Counted from the first letter of the stretch, positions 16,668 to 30,130 are shown. The stretch: 64,000 nucleotides of DNA from an uncultured Muribaculaceae bacterium (GCA_910589425.1 CAJUSZ010000010.1:1-64000), one strand, 5' to 3'. Translations and numbers: made by a program. The notes: a model not told the origin generated them from the sequence alone.

Positions 16668-18596
16668 TTAGAGCAGGCAAATCCATGTGATAGCTGCAAG
16701 TACGACAGCTCCGAAGAAATACCACAATACATAAGACTGTATGCTGCCGCTCTGCATCCCCTTGATGGCGACTGAAGTTCTTTGCGAAACCTTTGCGAAA
16801 CCGTCCATCGTTGCATCAATGACATGTCTGTCGAACCATGCTATGCTCTTACAGATGATATTGAAAATGATTTTGTGCGTGATGAACATATAGATCTCAT
16901 CCCAGTAGAAGCGCTTGTTGGCCGCCTTCCAAAGCACGGGCATTGCATTCTTCATTGCAGCCGGCTTGCTGTTCTTCTTCATGTAGAGCCATGCGGCAAG
17001 TCCTATGCCGAAGGCTGCCACTATAAGGCTTGTTGTCGCAACCTGAGGCTCGATACGGATATGGTACGGGGCACCGTTCCATGTAACCAACTCTCCGAAG
17101 GGGATAAAACCAGCCACACAACTTACAGCAGCGAGGATAATAAGCGGGAGGGACATCTGCCAGGGTGCATCATGGGGCTTGTGTTCCTTGTAATGGGGAT
17201 TCTCTTCCCACCAGAATACCATGAAGTACATTCTGAACATGTAGAATGCTGTCAGCCCTGCGACCATAGTCATCCATGCGCCCCATAGTGTATTGTTCGC
17301 AAACATTGCCGCAAGCATCTCATCCTTCGAGAAGAAACCTGCAAACGGCCAGATTCCCGCGATGGCGAGACATCCGATCAGGAATGTCCAGTGTGTGATA
17401 GGCATGTACTTGCGGAGACCGCCCATCTCAGTGTAGTTGTTCGAATGAACCGCATGAATCAACGCACCGGCTCCGAGGAACAGAAGCGCTTTGAACATTG
17501 CATGGGTGAAGAGGTGGAACATGCTTGCCATGTAACCCATTCCATCGTGGAGATCAGGACGGGCAACGCCAAGCGTAACCATCATGAAGGCGATCTGCGA
17601 TATAGTCGAGAACGCAAGGATTCGCTTTATGTCTATCTGGCAGCATGCTACTACTGCGGCATAGAATGCGGTGATAGCGCCGACACAGGTTATGAATGTC
17701 AGAGCCGCTTCCTCGACGAGGTAGAGGGGGAACATTCTTGCCACAAGATACACACCGGCTACAACCATTGTTGCGGCATGAATGAGGGCTGACACAGGAG
17801 TCGGGCCTTCCATTGCGTCGGGAAGCCAGATGTGGAGCGGCATCATTGCCGACTTACCCATACCGCCGACATAGATAAGCACGAGAGCCCATGTGAGGAC
17901 TGATGCACCCATGAATGTCGCTCCGCCGGTAGAGGCAAGCGCAAGCTCGGGGTTGTGGGTAAGATCAAGGAAATTGAATGTGTTCGTATAGAACGACAGA
18001 AGAAGAATGCCGATAAGGAATCCTAAGTCGGCGAAACGTGTTACGATAAAAGCTTTCTTCGACGCCGAAACAGCCGACGGAAGCTTATAGAAGAAACCGA
18101 TCAGCAAATAAGAGCTGACACCCACGAGCTCCCAGAATATATACATCTGGAAGATATTGGTTGCCACAACAAGACCCAGCATCGAGAAGCTGAACAGAGA
18201 CAGGAACGCGTAGTAACGCTGGAACCCGGGCTCATGCTCCATATATCCCCAGCTATACAGATGAACCATGAATGAAATCGTGGTGATCACCACAAGCATC
18301 ATAGCCGAGATAGGATCCAGAAGGAAGCCGATGTTTACAACAAGCTTGTCTGTAAACGCGAGCCAAGTAGCATCAAACACAGCAAGCTGCTGACGGATTC
18401 CGTCTGCTATGAACGCAGAATCTCCGCTGAAGAAATATGTGAAAGCGACAATATAGGCTAACGTCATTGTCGTTCCCATGCCAAGAATGCCAAGCACTCC
18501 GGCCATCTTGCGGCTCATCTTCACACCGCCGATGCCTAAGATAAGGAACATCGTGATGGGGATAGCCAAAATCAAAATCGGAAGTGTAATGTCCAT
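16668..18596 (-). CDS. nuoL: NADH-quinone oxidoreductase subunit L
   Basis: 642 residues. The largest antiporter-like subunit, with FWELVGVSSYLLIGFFY, MPLHIWLPDAMEGPTPVSALIHAATMV, ILAFSTISQIAFMMV and LFTHAMFKALLFLGAGALIHA. The C-terminal part (after ~520) holds the amphipathic stretch and final helix expected for the lateral arm that braces the other channels. It starts three bases after the nuoK stop, implying coupled translation. Confidence 0.96.
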   Translation of the reverse strand: MDITLPILILAIPITMFLILGIGGVKMSRKMAGVLGILGMGTTMTLAYIVAFTYFFSGDSAFIADGIRQQLAVFDATWLAFTDKLVVNIGFLLDPISAMMLVVITTISFMVHLYSWGYMEHEPGFQRYYAFLSLFSFSMLGLVVATNIFQMYIFWELVGVSSYLLIGFFYKLPSAVSASKKAFIVTRFADLGFLIGILLLSFYTNTFNFLDLTHNPELALASTGGATFMGASVLTWALVLIYVGGMGKSAMMPLHIWLPDAMEGPTPVSALIHAATMVVAGVYLVARMFPLYLVEEAALTFITCVGAITAFYAAVVACCQIDIKRILAFSTISQIAFMMVTLGVARPDLHDGMGYMASMFHLFTHAMFKALLFLGAGALIHAVHSNNYTEMGGLRKYMPITHWTFLIGCLAIAGIWPFAGFFSKDEMLAAMFANNTLWGAWMTMVAGLTAFYMFRMYFMVFWWEENPHYKEHKPHDAPWQMSLPLIILAAVSCVAGFIPFGELVTWNGAPYHIRIEPQVATTSLIVAAFGIGLAAWLYMKKNSKPAAMKNAMPVLWKAANKRFYWDEIYMFITHKIIFNIICKSIAWFDRHVIDATMDGFAKVSQRTSVAIKGMQSGSIQSYVLWYFFGAVVLAAITWICLL

Positions 18597-18599
18597 ATC

Positions 18600-18911
18600 T
18601 TAGAATTTCATTTTTTTGATTTCGTTGATGTCAGTGTTTCCTACTGCTCTGTAGATATTGATGATGATCGCTATTGCAATCGCTGTCTCGGCAGCGGCAA
18701 TTGCTATTGCAAAAAGCGTGAACATCATTCCCTCCATCTGGCCGGGAAACAGGTAGCGGTTGAACGCTACGAAGTTCAGATCCGCCGCATTGAGCATCAG
18801 CTCAAGCGAGATCAGGATCGCGATAAGATTTTTGCGGGTAACAAACCCGTAGACGCCGCAAGCGAACATCAGCACGCTCGGCACTAAATACCATAAAATA
18901 CCTAAGTCCAT
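18600..18911 (-). CDS. nuoK: NADH-quinone oxidoreductase subunit K
   Basis: 103 residues with three transmembrane helices. The conserved acidic residues of the quinone-linked channel are present: the Glu in SLELMLNAADLNFVAFNRY and the Glu in ETAIAIAIIINIYR. The length is typical. It sits nine bases after nuoJ and three before nuoL, in the normal J-K-L order. Confidence 0.96.
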   Translation of the reverse strand: MDLGILWYLVPSVLMFACGVYGFVTRKNLIAILISLELMLNAADLNFVAFNRYLFPGQMEGMMFTLFAIAIAAAETAIAIAIIINIYRAVGNTDINEIKKMKF

Positions 18912-18919
18912 GCTAAAAT

Positions 18920-19450
18920 TTATCTTTTACGGGCGACTACGACGCCTCCGATTATACACGCTAACAACAATACGCTGACAGCCTCGAAAGGAAGAAGATA
19001 ATGGAATTTATCGGTTCCCAGGAGTGTGTGGCCTATATCCGCCATCGAAATGGATGAACCTGCGGAAAGCACCTCTGTCAGAGACGTGCCGGCTGCAGTT
19101 ACCGGCATTGTCAGAAGAGCGAAAAGCAGAAGGGCTGCTCCGAGAACTGATCCGCATACGCCGGCTACTTTTCTGTGACTGTCAATTTTCCCGCTTTTGT
19201 CATCAGGACGATGCGTCAGAAGTATTGAGAACACAAACAATACCATTATGCCTCCTGCGTAAACCGCAATCTGAACAGCACCCAGAAACTGGTAGCCGAG
19301 CTGGAAATAGAATACGGCTGTTGAAAGAAGCACAAATAACAGATATGTCGCCGAGCGCAGGATTTTACGCGAGGTTACAGACATGAACGAGAAGACGATC
19401 ATGCTGAGAGCCACAATGACGTAAAGAATTATATTTCCTACTGAATCCAT
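18920..19450 (-). CDS. nuoJ: NADH-quinone oxidoreductase subunit J
   Basis: About 176 residues from MDSVGNII, which places the first membrane helix at the N terminus as in relatives. A longer start at 19504 (MTGDDG) overlaps the nuoI stop in a TAATG arrangement and cannot be excluded. Five membrane segments are visible, with the conserved region RSATYLLFVLLSTAVFYF and the bend YAGGIMVLFVFSILL. It works in the membrane arm next to nuoK. Confidence 0.93.
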   Translation of the reverse strand: MDSVGNIILYVIVALSMIVFSFMSVTSRKILRSATYLLFVLLSTAVFYFQLGYQFLGAVQIAVYAGGIMVLFVFSILLTHRPDDKSGKIDSHRKVAGVCGSVLGAALLLFALLTMPVTAAGTSLTEVLSAGSSISMADIGHTLLGTDKFHYLLPFEAVSVLLLACIIGGVVVARKR

Positions 19451-19503
19451 TGTTTGATATATGAATTTACTATTATATTTTGTTACACCGTCGTCGCCGG
19501 TCA

Positions 19504-20001
19504 TTACTGAGCGGATGACTCCGCTTTGGGCTGTGGTGCCGGATCTTCAACCTCGGGACGGTAATTGAGCTGCTTCACCAATGCTTCACGGGTGAAAGTC
19601 GCCTGTTCAAAATCGTTTGAGAACTCAAGCGCATCCTGCGGGCAGGTCGTAACACAAAGCATGCAGAAAGTGCAGCTGCCGAGATCATACATGTATTTGT
19701 CAAGCTTACGCTTTTTCTTGCCATCCGGCAGATCCACCATCTTGGTTTGAAGAGTGATCGTACCGTTTGGACAATTCATCTGACAGATTCCGCAGGCTAT
19801 GCACTTATGACGGCCTTCTGCGTCATATTTCAGAGTCAACTCTGCTCTGAACCTCTCCGGAATTTCGAGTGTGGCTCGATTCTCAGGATACTGCTCGGTT
19901 ATCTTCGGTGTTACAAGTTCCTTTCCGGTAACTTCCATCCCTTGCACCAAACTCTTGATGCCTTTCCCGACAGATGTGAAATATTCCTTTATACTGCTCA
20001 T
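19504..20001 (-). CDS. nuoI: NADH-quinone oxidoreductase subunit I, 2x[4Fe-4S] ferredoxin
   Basis: 165 residues. Two tetranuclear iron-sulfur motifs, CIACGICQMNCPNGT and CTFCMLCVTTCPQDA, mark the electron-relay subunit that bridges the peripheral arm to cluster N2. It is the first nuo gene after the atp block: its start is 50 bases beyond the atpG stop. In the usual order it would directly follow nuoH. The KKRKLDKYMYDL insert between the clusters is common in Bacteroidota. Confidence 0.95.
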   Translation of the reverse strand: MSSIKEYFTSVGKGIKSLVQGMEVTGKELVTPKITEQYPENRATLEIPERFRAELTLKYDAEGRHKCIACGICQMNCPNGTITLQTKMVDLPDGKKKRKLDKYMYDLGSCTFCMLCVTTCPQDALEFSNDFEQATFTREALVKQLNYRPEVEDPAPQPKAESSAQ

Positions 20002-20051
20002 TGTAAATGATGTAAAAAGTTGTTATCGTTTTTAGGAGGATATTGGATTTA

Positions 20052-20948
20052 TCAACGTTCCACCTGACCGCCGAGAATGTCGAGAAGCTCGGTTGTGATG
20101 CTCTGCTGGCGGAGTTTGTTATATTCGAGTCGGAGTTCGTCGAGAAGCTTCTTGGCATTGTCGTTGGCACTCTGCATTGCCATGACTCTCGCCGCCTGCT
20201 CCGACGCACGGTTTTCTATAGTGATTTCCTGCATCGTAGACAAGACAAACATCGGAAGCACCTCATTGAATATCCGGTTAGGGTCAGGTTCAAAGATATA
20301 CAGACGGTTCTCTTCCGCCACGTCCTGGGACGCGCCTTCAGACCGGATAGCCTCCTCGGTTACCGGGAAAAGCTGCTCTACCGTAAGAACCTGCCGGCTC
20401 ATGGACTTGAAGCTCATGAACACCACCTCAACCATATCAAGCCGCCCTTCGAGGAAAGCTTTCTGAAGATCGAGTGTAAAAGCGTTAACTTTCTCTCCCT
20501 CCATCTTAGAGTCAACTCCCTCGTATGTCTCGACGACAACCCCGGGAACGTCCATTTTCTCCACGGCATTGCGGATTTTCCGACCGACGGGATACAACAC
20601 TATCTCGACGGACGTTCCGTATTGCCCCTTCAACGAATTGATTCGCGCTACGAGGTGCTTGAATATATTGATATTATAAGCTCCACAAAGACCGTCGTCG
20701 CTACCATACACAACTATCCCGATCTTCTGAACATCGCGAGATTCGATGAGCGGAGATGAATAGCTTGCATCCGCAGACAGAAGATGCCCCATGATGGACC
20801 GGATCTGATCCTTGAACGGGAGCAGACGGCGAAGCGCCTGCTCGTTCTTGTGGACCTTGGCCGACGAAATCATCTTCATCGCTCCGGTGATTTTCTCCGA
20901 CGAGGAGACCGAACCGATTCGGGTCTTTAATTCTCTGAGTGTCGACAT
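20052..20948 (-). CDS. atpG: F1Fo ATP synthase gamma subunit
   Basis: 298 residues. The central rotor stalk. The N-terminal coil is MSTLRELKTRIGSVSSSEKITGAMKMISSAKV, and the C-terminal coil includes ARVMAMQSANDNAKKLLDELRLEYNKLRQ. It is the last atp gene; nuoI follows after 50 bases with no terminator seen between. Confidence 0.96.
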   Translation of the reverse strand: MSTLRELKTRIGSVSSSEKITGAMKMISSAKVHKNEQALRRLLPFKDQIRSIMGHLLSADASYSSPLIESRDVQKIGIVVYGSDDGLCGAYNINIFKHLVARINSLKGQYGTSVEIVLYPVGRKIRNAVEKMDVPGVVVETYEGVDSKMEGEKVNAFTLDLQKAFLEGRLDMVEVVFMSFKSMSRQVLTVEQLFPVTEEAIRSEGASQDVAEENRLYIFEPDPNRIFNEVLPMFVLSTMQEITIENRASEQAARVMAMQSANDNAKKLLDELRLEYNKLRQQSITTELLDILGGQVER

Positions 20949-21021
20949 TTATCTATTATTAATTTCGTTGGCTGCGTTAGCAGGAATATCATTAACTTTA
21001 CAGTTCAGGATTCCCTCAGGA

Positions 21022-22599
21022 TCACTCGGCATAGCGTCCGGAAATCTCTTTCGCACACTGAGTGATCAACCGTGTAACATCATCTGTAAGTCTGCCGGCT
21101 GATATTTCATCAAGCACCTCTTTCTGGTATTTCCCTTTGAGAAGCTGGATAAACAGGGTTTCAAACTCATGTACTTTTTCTACTGGCACGCTCTCCAAAA
21201 GACCGTTTACACCGCAATATATCACGGCCACCTGCTCTGCCACTGGCCAGGGTGTATACTGAGGCTGGATGAGAAGAGCCTGGTTCTTGCGACCGCGGTC
21301 GATCACTTTAGCAGTTACAGGGTCGATGTCTCCGCCGAACTTAGTGAACGATTCAAGCTCGCGGAACTGTGCCTGGGCAATTTTCAGAGTACCGGCTACT
21401 TTCTTCATAGGCTTAATCTGGGCGTTACCACCTACACGCGACACGGAGATACCGACATTCACTGCGGGACGTATGCCCTGGTTGAACAGAGCCGTCTCAA
21501 GGAAGATCTGACCGTCAGTGATAGAAATAACGTTGGTCGGGATGTAAGCGGATACGTCTCCCGCCTGGGTCTCGATGATAGGAAGAGCTGTGAGTGAGCC
21601 GCCGCCTTTTACGATCGGCTTGAGAGCTTCGGGGAGGTCATTCATCGAGGAGGCAACTTCCTGATTGTCGATTATCTTTGCAGCACGTTCAAGCAGACGT
21701 GAGTGCAGATAGAAGATATCGCCAGGATAAGCCTCGCGGCCTGACGGACGCTTCAGAATAAGAGAGATCTCTCGATATGCGACTGCCTGCTTCGACAGAT
21801 CATCGTAGACAATCAGCGCATCGCGGCCGGTGTCTCTGAAATACTCTCCGATTGCGACTCCTGCAAACGGAGCATAATAACGCATGGACGCAGAATCGGA
21901 AGCACTCGCGGCAACAACCACCGTATATTCAAGCGCGCCGAATTTCTTAAGCGTCTGCACTGTGGCAGCTATCGAAGATGCCTTCTGCCCGATGGCCACA
22001 TAAATACAGTAGACAGGCTTGCCTGCGAGGAAATTCTGTCTCTGGTTTATGATCGTGTCGATTGCGATGGCGGTCTTACCGATCTGACGGTCGCCGATGA
22101 TAAGCTCACGCTGACCGCGACCTATAGGAATCATCGAGTCAATAGCCTTGATACCTGTCTGTAGAGGCTGGTTCACCGGCTGACGGAAGATCACACCGGG
22201 AGCCTTTCTTTCGAGGGGCAGACGGAGAAGATCACCACTGATGGGACCATTGCCATCGATCGGTTCGCCGAGGATGTTGATCACACGTCCGAGAAGCCCT
22301 TCCCCAACAGGAATAGATGCGATTTCACCCGTGCGACGCACCGACATGTTTTCAGACACTTCATTCACGTTGTTGAGAAGCACAACACCCACATTGCTCT
22401 CCTCAAGATTGAGAGCGACGCCTTTGACGCCGTTTTCAAACTCCACCAACTCATTGGCACGGACATTCTCAAGTCCGTAGACATGGGCTACTCCGTCTCC
22501 TACTTCGAGGACAGTTCCCACCTCTTCAAACTTGACCTGAGAATTGATGTCATCAAGTTGTTGTTTTAGTATATCAGATATTTCGCTTGGGTTAAGCAT
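21022..22599 (-). CDS. atpA: F1Fo ATP synthase alpha subunit
   Basis: 525 residues. The non-catalytic nucleotide-binding subunit of F1. The Walker A is [10 protein letters not shown], and the alpha-specific [26 protein letters not shown] and arginine-finger region are present. The N-terminal crown domain is normal. It lies seven bases after atpH and 73 before atpG. Confidence 0.97.
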   Translation of the reverse strand: MLNPSEISDILKQQLDDINSQVKFEEVGTVLEVGDGVAHVYGLENVRANELVEFENGVKGVALNLEESNVGVVLLNNVNEVSENMSVRRTGEIASIPVGEGLLGRVINILGEPIDGNGPISGDLLRLPLERKAPGVIFRQPVNQPLQTGIKAIDSMIPIGRGQRELIIGDRQIGKTAIAIDTIINQRQNFLAGKPVYCIYVAIGQKASSIAATVQTLKKFGALEYTVVVAASASDSASMRYYAPFAGVAIGEYFRDTGRDALIVYDDLSKQAVAYREISLILKRPSGREAYPGDIFYLHSRLLERAAKIIDNQEVASSMNDLPEALKPIVKGGGSLTALPIIETQAGDVSAYIPTNVISITDGQIFLETALFNQGIRPAVNVGISVSRVGGNAQIKPMKKVAGTLKIAQAQFRELESFTKFGGDIDPVTAKVIDRGRKNQALLIQPQYTPWPVAEQVAVIYCGVNGLLESVPVEKVHEFETLFIQLLKGKYQKEVLDEISAGRLTDDVTRLITQCAKEISGRYAE

Positions 22600-22606
22600 C
22601 TTTAAT

Positions 22607-23152
22607 TCAATTGCTACTTAATAATTTTAGACGTAATTGTTCAAGTTCATTGCTGATGGACGCATCCATTCTTGTGGAATTGACGTCCACCACAAATCCG
22701 CCGATGATATCGGGGTTGATCCGCTGTGTGAACTCGAGAGTATAGCCTTTGAAGGCGGCCTCGACTACGGCCTTGATTTTATCCGTCTCCGCAGACGGAA
22801 GCTCCGCAGCTGTCGTCAGTACCACCTGGGCGATCTGATGCGCTTCGCGGTATATGCGGCGGTAGTCGAGGGCCATCGTATAGGCATACTCTTCACGGTT
22901 GTGGTCGAGGACGAGCTTAACAAATCTGCGATAGTCATCTTCCACCTTGTCGCCGGCGGCAGAAATCAACAGTTTCTCTTTACGGTCGCGACCGACAAAA
23001 GGATTAGTCATCACTTTCTGCAAGTCGGGTAACGACTCGAACGAGGCCACTACCTGCTTCATCTCGTCGTAGACAGCGGCTGTATTGTTTTTTTCAAGCG
23101 CGTATTTATAGAGCGCTTTGGCGTATCTCTGTGGAATAAGACCGTCGTTCAT
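22607..23152 (-). CDS. atpH: F1Fo ATP synthase delta subunit
   Basis: 181 residues. The peripheral-stalk cap (OSCP). The N-terminal helical bundle begins [17 protein letters not shown], and the C-terminal part has [32 protein letters not shown], the family signature. It starts three bases after the atpF stop. Confidence 0.95.
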   Translation of the reverse strand: MNDGLIPQRYAKALYKYALEKNNTAAVYDEMKQVVASFESLPDLQKVMTNPFVGRDRKEKLLISAAGDKVEDDYRRFVKLVLDHNREEYAYTMALDYRRIYREAHQIAQVVLTTAAELPSAETDKIKAVVEAAFKGYTLEFTQRINPDIIGGFVVDVNSTRMDASISNELEQLRLKLLSSN

Positions 23153-23155
23153 CGA

Positions 23156-23650
23156 TTAGTTCTTCTCTATTTCGTCCAACAATTTATTTACAAGTTCTGC
23201 CTGAGCCTTGTCGGTCTTCATCTCCTGACGGACCATTTTCTCGGCTATCTCTATGGAGAACTTGCTAACTTCGTTTCTGAATTGCAGCTCGGCTTCTTTG
23301 CGTGACTGTTCTATCGACAATTTAGCGGCATCCATTACTTTCTGCGCTTCACTGGAAGCCTCTTTGCGGGCCTCTTCAATGATCTGAGTTTTCATCTTTG
23401 CCGCATCACGCAACATTTCGGCTTGCTGCTTCTGAGCCTCAGCGACATACTTCTGCGCCTCAGCACGCGCATTGTCGAGCTGGTCCTTGGCGCTGCGGGC
23501 ATATTCCACACCCTTGTCAATTATGTCGGCCCTCTTTTCCATATTTTTGATGATCATCGGCCAACCCCATTTTGCTAAAGCCAAAAACAGGATGATGAAT
23601 GCGATGAACATCCAAAATACCAAACCAAAATCAGGCGTGAATAATTCCAT
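23156..23650 (-). CDS. atpF: F1Fo ATP synthase b subunit
   Basis: 164 residues. One N-terminal membrane helix (FGLVFWMFIAFIILFLALAKWGWP) is followed by a long charged coiled coil rich in Ala, Glu and Lys. It is the peripheral stator between Fo and F1. It lies 31 bases after atpE. Confidence 0.95.
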   Translation of the reverse strand: MELFTPDFGLVFWMFIAFIILFLALAKWGWPMIIKNMEKRADIIDKGVEYARSAKDQLDNARAEAQKYVAEAQKQQAEMLRDAAKMKTQIIEEARKEASSEAQKVMDAAKLSIEQSRKEAELQFRNEVSKFSIEIAEKMVRQEMKTDKAQAELVNKLLDEIEKN

Positions 23651-23681
23651 TCTTAGAAGGATTTATCTGGAAAGCGAACAA

Positions 23682-23948
<267 letters not shown>

Positions 23949-24013
23949 TTATTGTTTGTTTTTTTATTCTGAAATTATTATCCATGACATATCTGCCATG
24001 CCTCTATTCTCTA

Positions 24014-25306
24014 TCAGGCTTCAACTGCGTCGGGCACTGTTTCGCCATCCGCACCTTCATGTCCGTGGCCGTCCTCCTGCGACATGCCGATGAACATGGT
24101 TGAGAGCATTGTGAATACATACGCCTGTATGAAACTCACAAGAACATCAAGTGCGAGCATAAACAATGTGAATGCTACGGAAACCACAACAGACGCTCCG
24201 GTTGCCGCCGCGCCGAATGCAGCGAAAATGAATATAAGCAGAATCAACGTGATCACAATCATGTGCCCGCCCATCATATTCGCAAAAAGACGCACGCACA
24301 GAGCAGCCGGTTTTGTAAATATTCCGAAAATCTCAATAGTCTGCATGATGGGAAGCGGACACTTCAACCAGATGGGCACATCGGGCCAGAAGATCTCCTT
24401 CCAATAGTGCTTCTTACCCATCACATTTGTTACTATGAACGTAAGCAACGCAAGCACAAGGGTTACGGCAATATTACCGGTGAGGTTGGCACCACCAGGG
24501 AATATCACGATCAGGCCGACAAGATTCATTACAAGGATGAAGAAAAAACACGTGAGAAGATAAGGTGCGAATTTTCTCCCCTTCTCTGCCCCAAGAGTAC
24601 TCTTGATCACTCCGGTGTATACAAAATCTATAAGCATCTCCATGAAGCCCATGCCTTTACGCGGAGCTTTGAGACCCTTCTTTTCGTAAAACCTGACAAC
24701 ACTCATTACCATGAGCATGACTATTATCACACAGATAAACAGCGCAAGGACATTCTTGGTGATCGATATGTCAAACGTGCGATATTCCTTATAATATACT
24801 CCGTCGTGAAGTACGTAGCCTGGTACTACCGTCTTTGACAATGCCACACCCGAAGCGGCGGATATGCTGTCAGCCTGTGCTTTCACAGCAGCTTCCTCTT
24901 CACTGCTCAGAGGAAATATCTCTACCACCTTGTCCTTATGAGAGCTGACCTTTGCAATAATAAACTCATAGGTTTTCCCATCACGCTCCACCTTTTTGAT
25001 GACCGGGACGAGATGCATTTCTTTTTTACCGGTCTCCTCATCCTCGACCACTACAACGTCGGTCAATGATCCTGATGAAAAAGAGAACCACTTACCATCT
25101 TCCGCCTTCACTATCACGGGGAGAGGAATACGATAAGCATGGCAGAAAGGCACTTCCCATCCATATCCATCGCCAAGATGCTCGAAAATAATTTCCTTGA
25201 CATCAAGCCCACCGTCTTCATGTGAGTCAGACGCCATAGCAGCCGACGGCAGTCCGAAAACAGCTACGAGAACTATTGCGAGTATGTGATAAAATTTATT
25301 TGTCAT
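24014..25306 (-). CDS. atpB: F1Fo ATP synthase a subunit, long N-terminal extension
   Basis: 430 residues, well beyond the ~270 of E. coli. It has a signal peptide (ends AAMA) and a ~170-residue hydrophilic extension with KAEDGKWFSFSS and EEAAVKAQAD before the first membrane helix. The Fo core follows, with the essential Arg in ALCVRLFANMMGGH and the helix-five/six region FIQAYVFTMLSTMFIGMS. The long extracytoplasmic N terminus is typical of the phylum. Its role is unknown. The C terminus is His/Gly/Asp-rich. Confidence 0.94.
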   Translation of the reverse strand: MTNKFYHILAIVLVAVFGLPSAAMASDSHEDGGLDVKEIIFEHLGDGYGWEVPFCHAYRIPLPVIVKAEDGKWFSFSSGSLTDVVVVEDEETGKKEMHLVPVIKKVERDGKTYEFIIAKVSSHKDKVVEIFPLSSEEEAAVKAQADSISAASGVALSKTVVPGYVLHDGVYYKEYRTFDISITKNVLALFICVIIVMLMVMSVVRFYEKKGLKAPRKGMGFMEMLIDFVYTGVIKSTLGAEKGRKFAPYLLTCFFFILVMNLVGLIVIFPGGANLTGNIAVTLVLALLTFIVTNVMGKKHYWKEIFWPDVPIWLKCPLPIMQTIEIFGIFTKPAALCVRLFANMMGGHMIVITLILLIFIFAAFGAAATGASVVVSVAFTLFMLALDVLVSFIQAYVFTMLSTMFIGMSQEDGHGHEGADGETVPDAVEA

Positions 25307-25405
25307 CTCAAAATTTTAACTTATGCCGGACAAGCACCGCGACATAAAAGTTTTACTTGTTTCGATACTTTGTCTCTCAGCGGGATACACTTCCCGAAAG
25401 AAACC

Positions 25406-25642
25406 TCAATATATGCAGACGGAAACTACGTTATTTTCAACATCGGCCAAACCACCCTTGATGTCTATTGACTTTTCGACATCGTTACCCGTACGATATG
25501 TAACCTTTCCGGGTACGAGAACTGAAATCAGGGGCGCGTGATTGTTAAGCACTGTAAAAAGTCCGAGTTCTCCAGGAAGGGTTACGGCCTCCGCCTCACC
25601 TTTAAACATCACTTCGTGTGCCGATATTATTTCGAGCGTCAT
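25406..25642 (-). CDS. atpC: F1Fo ATP synthase epsilon subunit, short form
   Basis: 78 residues. Only the N-terminal beta-sandwich is present: LEIISAHEVMFKGEAEAV, LPGELGLFTVLNNHAPLIS, GGLADVENNVVSV. The C-terminal helical hairpin that inhibits ATPase in many bacteria is missing. This short form is usual in Bacteroidota. It lies 47 bases after atpD. The 99 bases before atpB contain no convincing small gene. Confidence 0.9.
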   Translation of the reverse strand: MTLEIISAHEVMFKGEAEAVTLPGELGLFTVLNNHAPLISVLVPGKVTYRTGNDVEKSIDIKGGLADVENNVVSVCIY

Positions 25643-25689
25643 AACTTATGATTCTATAATAGTTGCGTCTACAATTAGTGGAACTGAAT

Positions 25690-28309
<2,620 letters not shown>

Positions 28310-28386
28310 CGGGGTGATATTTTTACTTTATTGTTGAGAAATTCAATGATATTTATGCTTATTGGATCTGATTTGAATCCTCAGAC

Positions 28387-30018
28387 CTATCTGTCGATAT
28401 CCGGGATCACAAAATCAAGTGCGGCACCGATCGCTATAAGGTCGGCAATCATGTAGCCCGAACATGTAAGATCCATAACGCCAACCAGATTGAAGCAAGG
28501 GCTCTGGAAATGGACGCGATAAGGATTTTTCTGGCCGTCAGACTCGATATACACGCCGAAAGTGCCACGGGAAGCCTCAACCTGCTGATACCATCTTCCG
28601 GCAGGGAGCTTTATCATTTTCGGAACCTGCGCCCTGATTGGTCCTTCCGGGATATTGTCCACAAGCTGGGCGAGGATCTTGCAGCTCTGCTCGATCTCGC
28701 GCATGCGCACCATGTAGCGTGCGAATGAATCACACCCAGTTTCGAGAACTTCTTCAAAATCAAGCTCGGAATAAACTGCGTAGGGATGCTTTTTGCGGCA
28801 ATCACAGCTCCAGTTTGACCCACGGCCCGAAGGTCCGGTTATGGCATAGTTGACGGCATCATCCTTTGAAAGCATACCGACGTTGCGGAGGCGGTTCTGG
28901 CCGATCACATTTCCAGTGAACACCTTATGATATTCCTTAAGGCGGGATGGCATGATCTCGATCAGCGCCTTCACATCTTTCTGGAAATCGGGATGAAGGT
29001 CGGCAATCACACCTCCAATGACATTGTAATTCATCGACATGCGTGCGCCGCAGGTTTTCTCGAATATATCAAGAACCATCTCACGCTCCCTGAATCCATA
29101 GAAGAATGCGGTGGTAGCGCCAAGGTCCATAGCCGTACATCCGAAGGCGAGCAAGTGGGAGGAGATACGCATCAACTCATCCATCATCACGCGGATCACC
29201 TGCGCTCTGCGGGGAACTTCAAGCCCCATTGCTTTTTCTATGCAGAGACAGAGACAGTGGCGGTTCTGATGAGCCGACATATAGTCCATGCGGTCAGTGA
29301 AATGGAGTATCTGAGGATAAGTCATTCCCTCAGAAAGTTTTTCAATTCCGCGGTGGATATAGCCGGAAACGACATCAACTTTGGTTACAGTCTCGCCATC
29401 TACGGCTGCGCGGAATCGCATCACACCGTGTGTAGAAGGATGCTGAGGGCCGATGTTGACCACATAATCATCCGCTCCAAAGACCTTTTTCTTGACAGCC
29501 TTCACCTTGCCGTTGGCATCCTCGACGTAGGAGACAGAATCATCCTCGTTGACCTCGTCAGTCAGACGGATGGGGTTGAGTTCCGGATTTGCATCGTAGT
29601 CTTTCCTGAGCGGATATCCCACCCAATCATTGCGCAGGAAGAAACGGCGCATATCAGGGTGATTGATAAATTTTATTCCATAGAAATCAAAGACCTCGCG
29701 CTCCTGGAAGTTTGCCACTTTCCAAAGATCAGACACGGAATGAATCATCGGATTCTCTCTATCTGCAACGGACACTTTGACAGCGATCACTTCCCAGTTG
29801 CGGGATGTGGAAGTCAGATAGTAGACCACACCAAGCTCATCCTTCCAGTCCATTCCGACCACAGCGGAAAGCACATCGAATTTTAGCCCAGAGGTCTCTT
29901 TCAGAGCCTTGGCAAGAGAATACCATTTGGGCTCCGGAACAGTAACGAGCAGAGATTCACCATCTTCGAAGGTAGCTTCGGGACAAATCTTGCTTATTCT
30001 TTCTTTTATATCGCTCAT
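28387..30018 (-). CDS. nuoCD: Fused NADH-quinone oxidoreductase subunits C and D
   Basis: About 543 residues from MSDIKERI; the ORF extends to 30093, but relatives start here. The N-terminal ~170 residues are NuoC (DLWKVANFQEREVFDFYGI). A linker leads to NuoD (VVNIGPQHPSTHGVMRF, DRMDYMSAHQNRHCLCLCIEKAMG, GPSGRGSNWSCDCRK, and DLTCSGYMIADLIAIGAALDFVIPDIDR). It binds quinone with NuoB in the peripheral arm. C-D fusion is normal in the phylum. Confidence 0.95.
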   Translation of the reverse strand: MSDIKERISKICPEATFEDGESLLVTVPEPKWYSLAKALKETSGLKFDVLSAVVGMDWKDELGVVYYLTSTSRNWEVIAVKVSVADRENPMIHSVSDLWKVANFQEREVFDFYGIKFINHPDMRRFFLRNDWVGYPLRKDYDANPELNPIRLTDEVNEDDSVSYVEDANGKVKAVKKKVFGADDYVVNIGPQHPSTHGVMRFRAAVDGETVTKVDVVSGYIHRGIEKLSEGMTYPQILHFTDRMDYMSAHQNRHCLCLCIEKAMGLEVPRRAQVIRVMMDELMRISSHLLAFGCTAMDLGATTAFFYGFREREMVLDIFEKTCGARMSMNYNVIGGVIADLHPDFQKDVKALIEIMPSRLKEYHKVFTGNVIGQNRLRNVGMLSKDDAVNYAITGPSGRGSNWSCDCRKKHPYAVYSELDFEEVLETGCDSFARYMVRMREIEQSCKILAQLVDNIPEGPIRAQVPKMIKLPAGRWYQQVEASRGTFGVYIESDGQKNPYRVHFQSPCFNLVGVMDLTCSGYMIADLIAIGAALDFVIPDIDR

Positions 30019-30130
30019 GATATGGAAAATCGGGGTTGAAAAGTAGGGATTTTGAAAGTAGCCATGGTCAGGAAGAGGGAATCTACGCTCCAAACGACGG
30101 CGAATTTTGTCTTGTTAAAAACACTGAGTG

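Noticed and set aside
28927..29886. 319-codon plus-strand frame
   Set aside because: It is the antisense shadow of nuoCD; no promoter or recognisable domain.
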